This document shows positions 41,887-51,535 of a stretch of DNA of 64,000 nucleotides, in pieces. The notes beneath the pieces were generated by a model. That model was not told where the DNA came from, did not search any database, and saw only the letters and a list, made by a program, of their open reading frames with translations. The position numbers were made by a program, and so were the translations under genes. Location: NCBI GenBank assembly GCA_028284155.1, contig JANQSF010000137.1, positions 1 to 64,000 on the forward strand. The letters are read 5' to 3'. Origin of the DNA: Phycisphaeraceae bacterium (lineage in GTDB: Bacteria; Planctomycetota; Phycisphaerae; Phycisphaerales; Phycisphaeraceae). Within the stretch, counting starts at the first letter, position 1. Each line of letters starts with the position of its first letter.

Positions 41887-43134
41887 TCAACCCATGTGCT
41901 TCACCACCGCCTGCCCGAACTCACTGCACTTGAGCAGCGTCGCCCCTTCCATCAAACGCTCGAAGTCATACGTCACCGTCTTCGCCGCGATCGCGCCGTC
42001 GACGCCCTTGATGATCAGGTCGGCCGCTTCCGTCCAACCCAGGTGACGCAGCATCATCTCGCCCGAGAGGATCACCGAGCCGGGATTGACCTTGTCCTGG
42101 TTGGCGTACTTGGGCGCCGTGCCGTGTGTGGCCTCGAAGATGGCGTGGCCGGTGTCGTAGTTGATGTTGCCGCCCGGCGCGATGCCGATGCCGCCGACGC
42201 ACGCGGCCAGCGCGTCGCTGATGTAGTCACCGTTCAGGTTCAGCGTCGCGATGACGCTGTACTCAGCCGGCCGCGTCAGGATCTGCTGCAACATCGCGTC
42301 GGCGATGACGTCTTTGACCGTGATTGTGTTGCCGTTCTTCGGCGACTTGAATGTACACCACGGCCCGCCATCCAACTCGGTCGCGCCGAACTCGTTCTTA
42401 GCGACCTCGTAACCCCAGTCGCGGAACGCGCCCTCGGTGAACTTCATGATGTTGCCCTTGTGCACAAGGGTCACGCTGTCGCGGCCGTTGTCGATCGCGT
42501 ACTGGATCGACGCGCGCACGAGGCGGGCCGTGCCTTCCTGCGATACCGGCTTGATGCCGATGCCGACCGTGTCTGGGAAACGCACCTTCTGCCAGCGATC
42601 AGGGAATGTTTGGCTGAAGCCGGCTTTAAACTTTGCAAGGTCTTCCGTGCCCGCCTGGAACTCGATGCCCGCGTAAATGTCTTCGCTGTTCTCGCGGAAG
42701 ATGACCATGTCGGTCAGGTCGGGTCGCTTGACCGGCGACGGCACGCCCTCGAACCAGCGGACGGGTCGTAGGCATGTATACAGGTCAAGAATCTGCCGCA
42801 GCGCGACGTTCAGCGAACGGATCCCGCCGCCAACCGGCGTCGTCAGCGGACCCTTGATGCCGACTAGGTATTCACGGAACGCGTCGAGCGTCTCGTCGGG
42901 CAGCCAATTGTTCGTCGCGTTGAACGCCTTCTCGCCGGCCAACACCTCTTTCCAGGCGATGCGTCGGTCGCCGCCGTACGCCTTCTCGACTGCCGCGTCG
43001 AAAACGAGCTGCGACGCCCGCCAGATGTCCGGCCCTGTACCGTCACCCTCGATGAACGGGATGATCGGCGTGTTCGGGACGGTCAGCTTGCCGTCGGTGC
43101 AGGTGATGGGTTGGCCGGCAATCGTGTCGGGCAT
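41887..43134 (-). CDS. icd: NADP-dependent isocitrate dehydrogenase
   Basis: This is a 415-residue enzyme. GGAGACTCGCACG precedes the ATG at 43134. The isocitrate-binding block RSLNVALRQ (Ser107 equals E. coli Ser113), the DLYTCLRPVRW segment, IFRENSEDIYAGIEF and the nucleotide loop GTAPKYANQDKVNPGS are all present. It converts isocitrate to 2-oxoglutarate, the effector sensed by PII. Length matches bacterial homodimeric type I enzymes. Confidence 0.96.
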   Translation of the reverse strand: MPDTIAGQPITCTDGKLTVPNTPIIPFIEGDGTGPDIWRASQLVFDAAVEKAYGGDRRIAWKEVLAGEKAFNATNNWLPDETLDAFREYLVGIKGPLTTPVGGGIRSLNVALRQILDLYTCLRPVRWFEGVPSPVKRPDLTDMVIFRENSEDIYAGIEFQAGTEDLAKFKAGFSQTFPDRWQKVRFPDTVGIGIKPVSQEGTARLVRASIQYAIDNGRDSVTLVHKGNIMKFTEGAFRDWGYEVAKNEFGATELDGGPWCTFKSPKNGNTITVKDVIADAMLQQILTRPAEYSVIATLNLNGDYISDALAACVGGIGIAPGGNINYDTGHAIFEATHGTAPKYANQDKVNPGSVILSGEMMLRHLGWTEAADLIIKGVDGAIAAKTVTYDFERLMEGATLLKCSEFGQAVVKHMG

Positions 43135-43271
43135 CGTGCGAGTCTCCAGAGGTCGGCCCGCACGACGGAGGCGCGCGGGCTGGAACCGGGTCGAACAAGG
43201 GGGTCGCACATTATGCGGGTTGGGGCGAGTCGTACAAGTGCGAACAGCTAATCGCCCGGATCGCCCTGTTT

Positions 43272-43326
43272 TCGTGCCACGGCCGTGTCGGCCGTGCGGT
43301 CAACGGCCGACACGGCCGTGGCACGA
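43272..43326. repeat. Perfect 24-bp-arm inverted repeat (CGGCCGTGTCGGCCG)
   Basis: The arms 43272-43295 and 43303-43326 are exact reverse complements with a 7-nt loop. It lies between icd and the pirin gene. A shorter relative is at 29853. Confidence 0.85.
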
Positions 43327-43350
43327 GACAGACGCCTGCGGGTGTCGTGA

Positions 43351-44058
43351 TCACGACAGGTCGAAAAGCACGACTTCGGCCTCCCCCGCGGCTAGGACGG
43401 GCAGCGCGGCAGGGCCGTCGAAAGTCAACGCGTCGCCCGGGCCAAATGCCTGACCGTCGACCTCGACCCGACCGAAAGCGACGTGCAGATACCCGTGTCG
43501 CTCAGCGGCAACTTCGGCAACGACCTGCGCCCCGTCGTCGAGCGTCGCGACGCGTAGGTCGGCGTCCTGCTCGATCGGCATCGCGCCTTCGACGCCTCGG
43601 CCGGAGACGAGCGTCTGCCACCGGTTGCGCCGCCCGCCCTCGTCGAACGCGCGCTGGTCGTAGCGCGGCGTGATGTCGCGCTTGGCGGGCTCGATCCAGA
43701 TCTGCAACAAGTGGGCCGACTCGTTGTCCGACGCGTTGAACTCGCTGTGCCGGATGCCCGAGCCGGCCGACATGACCTGCACCTCGCCGCGGCTGAGCGT
43801 GCGCATGTTGCCGAGGCTGTCGCCGTGCTTCAACGCCCCGTCGATCATCCATGAGATGATCTCCATGTTGTCGTGCCCGTGCTCACCGAACCCGCCACCC
43901 GGCGCGATGACGTCGTCATTGATCACGCGCAGCGAGCGATACCCGACGTTGTCCGGGTCGAAGTGTCGCCCAAACGAGAACGAGTGCCAACTGTCAAGCC
44001 AACTGATCTGCGTGTGAAACCGGTCGGCCGCGCGACGGATGTTGAGAGTCGTTGTCAT
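43351..44058 (-). CDS. Pirin-family protein (quercetin dioxygenase-like)
   Basis: This is a 235-residue double-cupin. Metal ligands are His60 and His62 (GEHGHDN), His104 and Glu106 (GIRHSEFN), equal to those of human pirin. The start MTTTLNIRRA at 44058 has TTGGAG upstream. Family members act as metal-dependent quercetin 2,3-dioxygenases or redox sensors. Transcribed after, and possibly with, the large FtsK-type gene. Confidence 0.9.
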   Translation of the reverse strand: MTTTLNIRRAADRFHTQISWLDSWHSFSFGRHFDPDNVGYRSLRVINDDVIAPGGGFGEHGHDNMEIISWMIDGALKHGDSLGNMRTLSRGEVQVMSAGSGIRHSEFNASDNESAHLLQIWIEPAKRDITPRYDQRAFDEGGRRNRWQTLVSGRGVEGAMPIEQDADLRVATLDDGAQVVAEVAAERHGYLHVAFGRVEVDGQAFGPGDALTFDGPAALPVLAAGEAEVVLFDLS

Positions 44059-44116
44059 GGCGAACACTCCAAGTGAGGGACGACACACACTTGGATGCCG
44101 AATTCGCCGCGAGGTG

Positions 44117-47100
44117 TCACGCCGATTGTGGTGACGACCTGGCGCTCAGCCGATCGCCTACAGCGCTCATCCACCCATCGCCCGGCATCGTGTACGGCCG
44201 GAACCGTTCGACCACGCCCTGCTCCTCGCTGAAGAACAGCGCCCGGTGCAGGCCGAGCTTGCCCGCGGCGGGCGAGTCGATCAAGTGCGTCGAGTCGGTC
44301 GCGCTCATCTGGAAGAGGACGCGTGCATCGAACTCACGCAGGGCTGCGCGGTCGAGCATGCGCATCAACACGCCGGCTGAGTCACACCACAAGATCGTGT
44401 GCACACCCAGCGGCGGCCCGTCGCGTAACAGGTCGGCGAACTGCTTGTCGGGCTTCGGCTTCGCGTCGGTGGGGTCGTCCGACATCGAGAAACTGAAGTC
44501 GTCCTCGCTCTTGGCCAAGGCGCGGTACCGCTGCAAGCCGAACAGCAGGATGAACTCAGCCGGCGCGGTCTCGTCGTCCTCGTCCTGCCGCCGCTGCAAC
44601 TCAGTGCGCAGGTCGTTGATCGCGTCGGCCGACTGCCGCCAGGGGACGACGCGCGTCGTGTGCGGCAGCGACTCGGCCAGCGATGCGAGTCGGCCGTGCA
44701 GTGGCGAGTCGGCCGGGCTGCCGTCGAAGATCGTGAACCGCGCGTCGTTCGGGCCGAGCTGTGACGCCAGGCTTGCCAGCGACGTGACCATCATCGCCAT
44801 CGCCGCGTCGTCGCGCTGGCCGACGATCAGCGCGTTGGCCGCCGCCTGCCGGCGAATCGTCGCGCCGGTCGGGGCCTTGATCGCGATCGGGTCGCCGAGC
44901 CACGCCGTCGCCACAGGCGGCGCGCCCGCTTGCGTCGTCGGCCAAACGTCGGCCTCAAGCAGGTCGTTCAACGGTGTGTTGCCTTCGACCTCGGCCGGCG
45001 CGTTGCCCTCGAAAACGATCGGCGCGGACGTCGTCACACCCCGGTCGCGCGCAAGCTGCGCGACCTGCGCCAGCTTGGCCTCGCGTTGCTTCTCGTTCAG
45101 CCAGGCGATCTGGAACGGGCTGTTGCCCTCGAGCAGGCCGCCTGCGTCGTTGTAGATCGCCTCGCCCGGGCGAGCGAGCAGGCGGGCGGCGCTGTTGTTG
45201 TCGGCCAGGATCAACTGTGCGTCGGCCTCGGAGCATTGCAGCGCGACACGCACCGCCATCTGCCCGATCGTGCTGCGCGCCAGGCCGTATGCGCCGGCCA
45301 GCGTTTGCGTGCCGAGGACGACGTGAATCCCAAACGCCCGGCCCTGCCGAACGAGCCGATCCAGCAGCAGCGCCGCGTCCTGCGCGATCTTGTCGTCGTC
45401 GGAAAAGAACTCCTGGAACTCGTCGATGATCAGCAACGTCCGCGGCATCGCGTCGTCCGGTTTGGCCTGCCGGTAGCCCGCCAAATCCTGCACGTTGCAC
45501 GCGCGGAACAGGTCGCCGCGGCGGCGCAGCTCGGCGTCCATCCGTTGCAAGACGCTCAAACCGAACTCGCGGTCACTCTCGATCGCCACGGCCCGCGCGT
45601 GCGGCAGGTCGTGCGTTGCGTACGTCTTGAACTCAACGCCCTTCTTGAAGTCGATCAAGTAAAACTCGACCTCATCCGGGCTGTACCACAAGGCGAGATT
45701 CGTCACCATGACATGCAGCAGCGTGGACTTACCCGAGCCGGTTTTGCCGGCCAACAACGCGTGCTGCGCGACGCCGCGACCCAGGGTCATGTGTTGCAAC
45801 CGCGTCGCACCGCATCGGCCGATCGGCACGGTCAAGACCTCGGCCGAGTCCGACGGCCACAGCCCATCACCGCCAGGCGTGATTGAGTCGAAGGCGACTT
45901 CGACGCGCGTGAAGTCCTGCGCGGCCTCGCCGACCCTCCGCAACAAGCCCTGCAATCGCTCGGGCGACGGCGCGGCGTCCGTCTCCAGGTCGAACTGCGC
46001 GAGGACGTCGTCTTTGACAACGAACACACCTTCGCGCCGCTCGATCGTGACGCTGTGCGCTACCAGGTCGTCACGTGACAGGCCGGGAGGCAGTTCGGCC
46101 TCCGCGTCGAGCATGACCAGCGTGTACACACCGCACCGCGCGCCGCTGTTGACGATGCTCTTGAACCGCGCAGCCGCCTCCTCATTGAACCCCGCGGGAA
46201 AGTCGGCCACGACCAGGAAGCGGTACGGCTCAGCCAACTCACCGGCCTGCGCGTTGTACGCGTCGATCGTGTCGTACTCGTCGCGCAAATACTTCTGAAT
46301 GACGTTCTCCATGTGCTCGGTCAGATCGGCCAAGCGTTCATGGATGTGCTCGCGTTCCGTCCAGATGCGTTTCCCGACCAGCTTTTCGTCGTGGTCAGCC
46401 AGGTGCATGAAGCCCGCGAAACTCTCGCCCCGCCCGACGGCGTCGATGATGGTGAACCGCGCACGACCCGGCGGCAGCGCTGTCAACAAACGCAGCATGA
46501 CCGACTGCAACACGCCCGTCGCGGCGGCCCGCCCTTCGCGGTCGGTTGCGATCAGCAACGACCCGTCGTGCGGCAGTTCGAGCATGACCGGCGCCTGACG
46601 TGCCGGCGTGTCGTAGGCGTTGTGATCGACCGCCAGGCCGCGACCGATGTCGGCGATGTCGACGTTGAGCCGACCAAAGCGGATGAGCGGCGTGCCTTCG
46701 TGCGGCGGCTTGAATTCGTCCCACGCCGCGCTTGTCCAGTCGTGCGTTGTCTGCGCGTCGAGCGCGGCCGCGTGTTCGATCGCGCGTTCAGCCTGCTCGA
46801 CGCCCTCACGCCATAGTGACTCCAAATCACGCCCGTGCGCAGCGCGGCGGGACTCGTTGGCCTCAATCTCCGCGTCGTAGGCGGCCTGCACATCAACAGT
46901 CGCCGCGTCGCGGGCCGCGTCGATTCTCGTGAGCTTGCTGGTCAACCAATTCGCCACGACGCCGCGGTCGTGGTCGCGCTTCTGCGCGATGTGTTCGACA
47001 TACGCGTGGTACTTCTCATCGACCTGCTTGAGCACGACCTCCCGCCGGCGGGCCAACTCGGCCCGGACGGGTTCGATCTTCTGCCGTGCGGCTTTGACGT

Positions 47101-48043
47101 TGGTGGCGCGCTGTTGTTCCAACTCGGCCTGCTTCACTTCGGCCTTCCGCACCGCGCGGCGGTAGCCCACGTCCGCCAGCGTCGGGGCCATACGGCAAAC
47201 ACTGACGAGCGGCTCGAACGCCTCGGCTGCGCGACGCCTGCGCACCTGAGCGCGCTGCCAGATCACAACGACCAACGCGATCGCAATAACGCCTGTCCCG
47301 ATCCCCGCGACCCAGTACGCGACGTGCTGCCACATCACGGCCGCACCAACGCCGCACAACGCGACGAGAAACAACAGGCCGACCAGATACCAGCGTGTGC
47401 GCTTCCACCAAACCGGCGTGCGTAGCTTTCGCAATGTCGAAACGGCCTCTTCCACGGACGCACAGCCGTCGGCCAATGCCCGCCCAACGTCCTTCACCTC
47501 GCCGTCATCGACTTGCGATGCGTCGATCGGCGACCAGTCTTCCGGCACGGGCAGCTCGAAGCCGCGCATCAGCTCGACACCGCGTTCGCGCAGCTCGACC
47601 AACGACTCCAGCCGATCCTCGGCCGATTGCTTGAGTTCCGCGACCTTCTTGTTCAGGTCGTTGATCGCGCCCTCGCAGACGCTCTCTGCTAGCCAGACCT
47701 TCTGATTCAATGTTTCGAGCGCGGCCTGCTCGTTCTTGTCCGCCTCGTCGGCCAACTTGGCTCGTGTCTTCTCGTACTCGGCGTCGGCCGCGGCGCGGTC
47801 GTTCGTAAACGCGGACTCGATCTGCGCCAGTTTCGCATCGTGCTGCGCCCGCGCGGCCGCGGTCTCGTCGGCGTGTTGCTGCTCAGCGTCGGCCGACGCC
47901 TCGTCGCGCGATCGGCGGGCGGCTGACATCGCCGCGGTGTGCTCCTGCTCGATCTCCTGCTGCGTGAGCACGCGGCGGGACGACAAATCCAGCAGCGCTC
48001 CGAGCGCCGCTCGCTGCCGCGACATGCACCGGCCGTTGTCCAT
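44117..48043 (-). CDS. Giant coiled-coil FtsK/SpoIIIE-type ATPase with three ATPase-like domains
   Basis: This is a 1308-residue protein. Residues 20-160 form an Ala/Glu/Arg-rich coiled coil. Two membrane helices lie at about 210-275 (WYLVGLLFLVALCGVGAAVM; VAYWVAGIGTGVIAIALVVV). A second coiled coil spans about 300-430. Three FtsK-like modules follow: the first (about 450-700) and third (about 1030-1290) lack a usable Walker A, while the middle one has GKTGSGKS at about 765-772 and Walker B TLLIIDEFQEFF at about 867-878. This layout resembles the EssC/EccC motor of type VII secretion. No WXG100 or other T7SS gene is nearby. The function (secretion motor, DNA or protein translocase) is an inference. 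Confidence 0.8.
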   Translation of the reverse strand: MDNGRCMSRQRAALGALLDLSSRRVLTQQEIEQEHTAAMSAARRSRDEASADAEQQHADETAAARAQHDAKLAQIESAFTNDRAAADAEYEKTRAKLADEADKNEQAALETLNQKVWLAESVCEGAINDLNKKVAELKQSAEDRLESLVELRERGVELMRGFELPVPEDWSPIDASQVDDGEVKDVGRALADGCASVEEAVSTLRKLRTPVWWKRTRWYLVGLLFLVALCGVGAAVMWQHVAYWVAGIGTGVIAIALVVVIWQRAQVRRRRAAEAFEPLVSVCRMAPTLADVGYRRAVRKAEVKQAELEQQRATNVKAARQKIEPVRAELARRREVVLKQVDEKYHAYVEHIAQKRDHDRGVVANWLTSKLTRIDAARDAATVDVQAAYDAEIEANESRRAAHGRDLESLWREGVEQAERAIEHAAALDAQTTHDWTSAAWDEFKPPHEGTPLIRFGRLNVDIADIGRGLAVDHNAYDTPARQAPVMLELPHDGSLLIATDREGRAAATGVLQSVMLRLLTALPPGRARFTIIDAVGRGESFAGFMHLADHDEKLVGKRIWTEREHIHERLADLTEHMENVIQKYLRDEYDTIDAYNAQAGELAEPYRFLVVADFPAGFNEEAAARFKSIVNSGARCGVYTLVMLDAEAELPPGLSRDDLVAHSVTIERREGVFVVKDDVLAQFDLETDAAPSPERLQGLLRRVGEAAQDFTRVEVAFDSITPGGDGLWPSDSAEVLTVPIGRCGATRLQHMTLGRGVAQHALLAGKTGSGKSTLLHVMVTNLALWYSPDEVEFYLIDFKKGVEFKTYATHDLPHARAVAIESDREFGLSVLQRMDAELRRRGDLFRACNVQDLAGYRQAKPDDAMPRTLLIIDEFQEFFSDDDKIAQDAALLLDRLVRQGRAFGIHVVLGTQTLAGAYGLARSTIGQMAVRVALQCSEADAQLILADNNSAARLLARPGEAIYNDAGGLLEGNSPFQIAWLNEKQREAKLAQVAQLARDRGVTTSAPIVFEGNAPAEVEGNTPLNDLLEADVWPTTQAGAPPVATAWLGDPIAIKAPTGATIRRQAAANALIVGQRDDAAMAMMVTSLASLASQLGPNDARFTIFDGSPADSPLHGRLASLAESLPHTTRVVPWRQSADAINDLRTELQRRQDEDDETAPAEFILLFGLQRYRALAKSEDDFSFSMSDDPTDAKPKPDKQFADLLRDGPPLGVHTILWCDSAGVLMRMLDRAALREFDARVLFQMSATDSTHLIDSPAAGKLGLHRALFFSEEQGVVERFRPYTMPGDGWMSAVGDRLSARSSPQSA

Positions 48044-48176
48044 CAGATTATTATGCCGGTTCGGGTGAATCTTCGCACTGGCGTCGCGGGCGCGACGCTT
48101 TCTGCCAAGTCAGCGGGGCTTGGCACACGTCATGATAGGATGGTGAAGTCAGCGATTCGACACACGGAGACACGCC

Positions 48177-50375
48177 ATGGGCCAATCAACTCGCCGTGAC
48201 TTCATCAAGACGACTGCCACCGGCCTGGCCGGCGCGGCGACACTTGCCGGCACGTCGAACGTGCTCGGCGCGAACGAGCGGTTTAACGTCGCCGTCATCG
48301 GCTGCGGCGGGCAGGGGCGAACGCATATCAATTCACTCCAATCGCTGGACAATGTCAAGATCACGGGCGTCTGCGACCCCGATGAGAAGCGGTTGGCTGA
48401 CGCGCTCAAACGTGCAAACGGCGCGCGTGGCGTGAAAGACCTGCGGCAGATTATCAATGACCAGTCGATCGACGCCGTGACGATCGCGACGCCCGACCAT
48501 TGGCACGGGCCGGCCGCCATCATGGCGATGGACGCGGGCAAGCATGTGTACGTCGAGAAACCCTGCTCGCACAACCTGCGTGAAGGCCGACTCATGGTCG
48601 ACGGCGCCCGGCGGAACAAGGTCGTCTGCCAGCACGGCACTCAGTCGCGCAGCGCGCCGATGATCCGCAGCGCCGTCGAGGCGTTGCACAACGGCGTGAT
48701 CGGCGACGTGTTGGTCGCTCGTGTCTGGAACGTGCAGTTTCGTGGCAACATCGGCCGCGCGCAGCCCGGCAACCCGCCAGGTGGTTTCGATTACCCGCTG
48801 TGGCTCGGTCCCGCGCCGCAAATCGCCTGGCAGAGCAACCGGCACCACTACACGTGGCATTGGTGGCATCACTTCGGCACGGGCGACATGGGCAACGACG
48901 GCGTGCACGACATCGACTACGCCCGCTGGGGCCTGGGCGTTGACGAGCACCCCAACGTCATCGCCGCGTCGGGCGGCAAGTACTTCCACGACGACGACCA
49001 GCAATTCCCCGACACGCAGGTCGTGACCTTTGAGTGGGACGGCGTCGCGGGCACGCCGCTAGGCAAGAAGCAACTCGTCTACGAGATGCGGCTTTGGTCG
49101 ACGAGCTACCCGTACGACGTGGACAGCGGCGTCGAGTTTCACGGCACGAAGGGCAGAATGTTCCTGTCTAAACGCGGCAAGGTCGAAGTGGTCGGCCACC
49201 GCAATCGGCCGAGGAACGACGTGAAAGTCGCAAGCGGCGGGCTGAGTATTCCCAATCACATGCGCAACTTCTTCGACTGCATCAATAACGGCACGACGCC
49301 GAACGCGGATATCGAGATCGGCTTCAAGTCGTCGGCCCTCGTCCACCTGGGCAACCTCGCGACGCGCGTGGGCCGCACGCTGCACTTCGACGTGGCGACC
49401 GAAACGGTCGTGGGCGATGACGACGCGAACAAGCTGTTGCGGCGCGAATACGAGCCGAACCACTGGGCGATCCCCGCGGGTGTCGCGCAGACCTATCGCA
49501 AGCCGAAGTCGAAACCCGGGCAGGTCACCATGGCCAAGCGCGGGCAGGCCGTGGTCGCGCAAGTCTCCGGCAAGCCAGTTGGCCGCTTCATGCCCGGCGA
49601 CGATCGCTGCACACGGCCTTACCTGGCCGACGTGCGCGCCCCCAACGGCGTGCAGGTCACGCGGAATTATCCGCCCAAGTCCGGCGACGCGCAGGACCAC
49701 GGGCATATGCACCCGGGCATCCACATGGCGTTCGGCGACATCGGCGGGGCCGACGTCTGGCGGCTCAAGGCCCGCGTCGAGCACGTACGTTTCGCAAACG
49801 AGCCGACCGGTTCCGGCTCGTCCGGCGGTTTCACGGTTGAGCAGCGCTACGTCGATAGGAAGCGTGTCGTGTGTCACGAGACGTGCAACATCTCGCTGCG
49901 CGTCACGCCGTTCGGCCATCTCTGGCTGTACGACTCGACCTTCAAGAACGACGCGGCTGACTTCCACTTCGGCGACCAGGAAGAGATGGGCCTGGCGATC
50001 CGCGTCGCGACGCCGATCGCCGTGTCGGGAGGCGGGCGCATCCTCGACAGCGAGGGCCGCAAGAACGGTAAGGAAGTGTGGGGCCAGTCGGCTGCGTGGT
50101 GCGACTACAGCGGCAAGGTCGCCGGCACGCGCGTCGGCATGCTGCTCATGCCCGACCCGGTCAACTTCAGGCCAAGCTGGTACCACGCCCGCGACTACGG
50201 CCTGCTCGTGGCCAACCCGTTCGGCCGAGCGGCGATGAAGCAGGGCAAACCCAGCCGGGTCGACGTCAAGCGGGGCGAGTCGCTGCGACTGCGGTTCGGC
50301 GTGCTGGCTTACAGCGGCGAGATCGACTTGAACGGGGCGTATGAGGTGTTCAAGGGGATCGCGGCTCAGACCTAA
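48177..50375 (+). CDS. Tat-exported Gfo/Idh/MocA oxidoreductase fused to a DUF6807/PmoA-like domain
   Basis: This is a 732-residue protein. The Tat signal has STRRDFIKTT then a hydrophobic stretch. Residues about 36-430 form a Gfo/Idh/MocA dehydrogenase: VAVIGCGGQG binds the cofactor, YVEKPC is the catalytic lysine motif and GTGDMGNDGVHDIDYARWGL is the family's His/Asp block. Residues about 450-732 resemble the DUF6807 (PmoA-like) domain, with RPYLADVRAPNGVQVTRNYP and GHMHPGIHMAFGDIGGADVW. The two domains usually occur as separate neighbours in planctomycetes, so this is a fusion. It likely acts on sugars in the periplasm. A DUF1080 gene follows. Confidence 0.85.
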   Translation: MGQSTRRDFIKTTATGLAGAATLAGTSNVLGANERFNVAVIGCGGQGRTHINSLQSLDNVKITGVCDPDEKRLADALKRANGARGVKDLRQIINDQSIDAVTIATPDHWHGPAAIMAMDAGKHVYVEKPCSHNLREGRLMVDGARRNKVVCQHGTQSRSAPMIRSAVEALHNGVIGDVLVARVWNVQFRGNIGRAQPGNPPGGFDYPLWLGPAPQIAWQSNRHHYTWHWWHHFGTGDMGNDGVHDIDYARWGLGVDEHPNVIAASGGKYFHDDDQQFPDTQVVTFEWDGVAGTPLGKKQLVYEMRLWSTSYPYDVDSGVEFHGTKGRMFLSKRGKVEVVGHRNRPRNDVKVASGGLSIPNHMRNFFDCINNGTTPNADIEIGFKSSALVHLGNLATRVGRTLHFDVATETVVGDDDANKLLRREYEPNHWAIPAGVAQTYRKPKSKPGQVTMAKRGQAVVAQVSGKPVGRFMPGDDRCTRPYLADVRAPNGVQVTRNYPPKSGDAQDHGHMHPGIHMAFGDIGGADVWRLKARVEHVRFANEPTGSGSSGGFTVEQRYVDRKRVVCHETCNISLRVTPFGHLWLYDSTFKNDAADFHFGDQEEMGLAIRVATPIAVSGGGRILDSEGRKNGKEVWGQSAAWCDYSGKVAGTRVGMLLMPDPVNFRPSWYHARDYGLLVANPFGRAAMKQGKPSRVDVKRGESLRLRFGVLAYSGEIDLNGAYEVFKGIAAQT

Positions 50376-50411
50376 GCAGACAGATGGAGTAGTGAGTCAG
50401 ACGGCCTCGAT

Positions 50412-50433
50412 CCGGGCCTTCGGAAAGGCCCGG
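50412..50433 (+). terminator. Hairpin after the oxidoreductase fusion
   Basis: CCGGGCCTT pairs with AAGGCCCGG around CGGA, 37 bases after the stop codon. A moderately T-rich tail follows. Confidence 0.6.
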
Positions 50434-50567
50434 CTTCGCTTGCCCCAAACGCTTCCGGATGCCGCCCGCACCGCACGACTTGCATAACCTTGGACGCTTG
50501 ACGGACAATCTCCGTACCACCCCGTGACTCAAAAGCTCTCACCCCGACTTGAGAAAGGAACCCGCTT

Positions 50568-51410
50568 ATGTCTCGATTCTTCATCGCCTTCGTCGCCGCC
50601 GCGCTGCTGAGCGTTGGCTCAGCCCACGCCGCGTCGGTCACCGCCAAGGTCAAGCACGGCGACGGCAAGCGGACGGTCACCGTCCAGGGCTACAACGACG
50701 CGAAGGTGCCCGGGACCGACTGGTTCGTGCACGACCCGAATCGGCCGCAGCCCAAGGTTGTGACGCCCAAGACGCCGCAGCCCACGCTGGGCAAGAAGCC
50801 GCCGAAGGGCGCGATCGTGCTGTTCGACGGCAAGGACCTTTCCAAGTGGACCGGCCGCGGCGACAAGGCGAGTTGGAAGATCGAAGACGGCTACGCCGAG
50901 GTCAACGGCAAGGGCTCGATCCGCACGCGCGACGGCCTGGGCACCGGCTATTACCACCTCGAGTGGGCGACGCCTAAGCAAGTGAAGGGCAACGGCCAAG
51001 GCCGCGGCAACAGCGGCGTGATCATCATGGGCAAGTACGAGGTGCAGGTGCTCGACAGCTACGACAACGTCACCTACCCGGACGGCCAGGCCGCGTCGTT
51101 GTACGGCCAATACCCGCCGGACGTGAACGCGTCGCTTGGCCCGGGCGTTTGGCAGACCTACGACATCTGGTTCGAAGCGCCCAAGTTCGACGACAACGGT
51201 AAGGTGGTGAAGCCCGCGTACGTGACCGTGATCCACAACGGCGTGAAGGTTCACGACCGGCGTGAAATCCTGGGTGCCGTATCACACCGTCGCGCGTGCA
51301 AGTACGGCAAGCATGCCGACAAGCTGCCGCTAAACCTGCAAGACCACGGCAACCCCGTGCGGTACCGCAACATCTGGTTCGTGCCGGGTGCGACGGCGCC
51401 GAAGAAGTAA
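50568..51410 (+). CDS. Secreted DUF1080 (3-keto-disaccharide hydrolase-like) protein
   Basis: This is a 280-residue protein with a signal peptide (FIAFVAAALLSVGSAHA). The DUF1080 jelly-roll shows AIVLFDGKDLSKWTGRG, EDGYAEVNGKGSIRT, NSGVIIMGKYEVQVLDSY and VRYRNIWFVP in order. Such domains hydrolyse 3-keto-glycosides made by Gfo/Idh oxidoreductases; the upstream gene is exactly such an oxidoreductase. AAAGGAACCCGCTT precedes the ATG. Acts in the periplasm or outside the cell. Confidence 0.9.
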   Translation: MSRFFIAFVAAALLSVGSAHAASVTAKVKHGDGKRTVTVQGYNDAKVPGTDWFVHDPNRPQPKVVTPKTPQPTLGKKPPKGAIVLFDGKDLSKWTGRGDKASWKIEDGYAEVNGKGSIRTRDGLGTGYYHLEWATPKQVKGNGQGRGNSGVIIMGKYEVQVLDSYDNVTYPDGQAASLYGQYPPDVNASLGPGVWQTYDIWFEAPKFDDNGKVVKPAYVTVIHNGVKVHDRREILGAVSHRRACKYGKHADKLPLNLQDHGNPVRYRNIWFVPGATAPKK

Positions 51411-51430
51411 ACCGATTCACCTGAAGTAAT

Positions 51431-51514
51431 CAACCGCAGAGAGCGCAGAGACACGCAGAGGAAAGAGCCTTGATTGGCTTTGCCTCAGTGTCCTCTGCGA
51501 TGTCTGCGGTTTTT
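51431..51514. repeat. Inverted repeat, AACCGCAGAGA family
   Basis: The arms 51431-51465 and 51486-51514 pair imperfectly (CCGCAGA...CAGAGG with CCTCTGCG...TCTGCGG). Between two convergent genes. Confidence 0.7.
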
Positions 51515-51535
51515 CATTTGTTGGAAGCTTGGATA

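Noticed and set aside
44117..48043. Complete type VII secretion locus
   Set aside because: Only the motor-like ATPase is present; no WXG100, EccB/D/E or EssA/B-like gene lies within the window.
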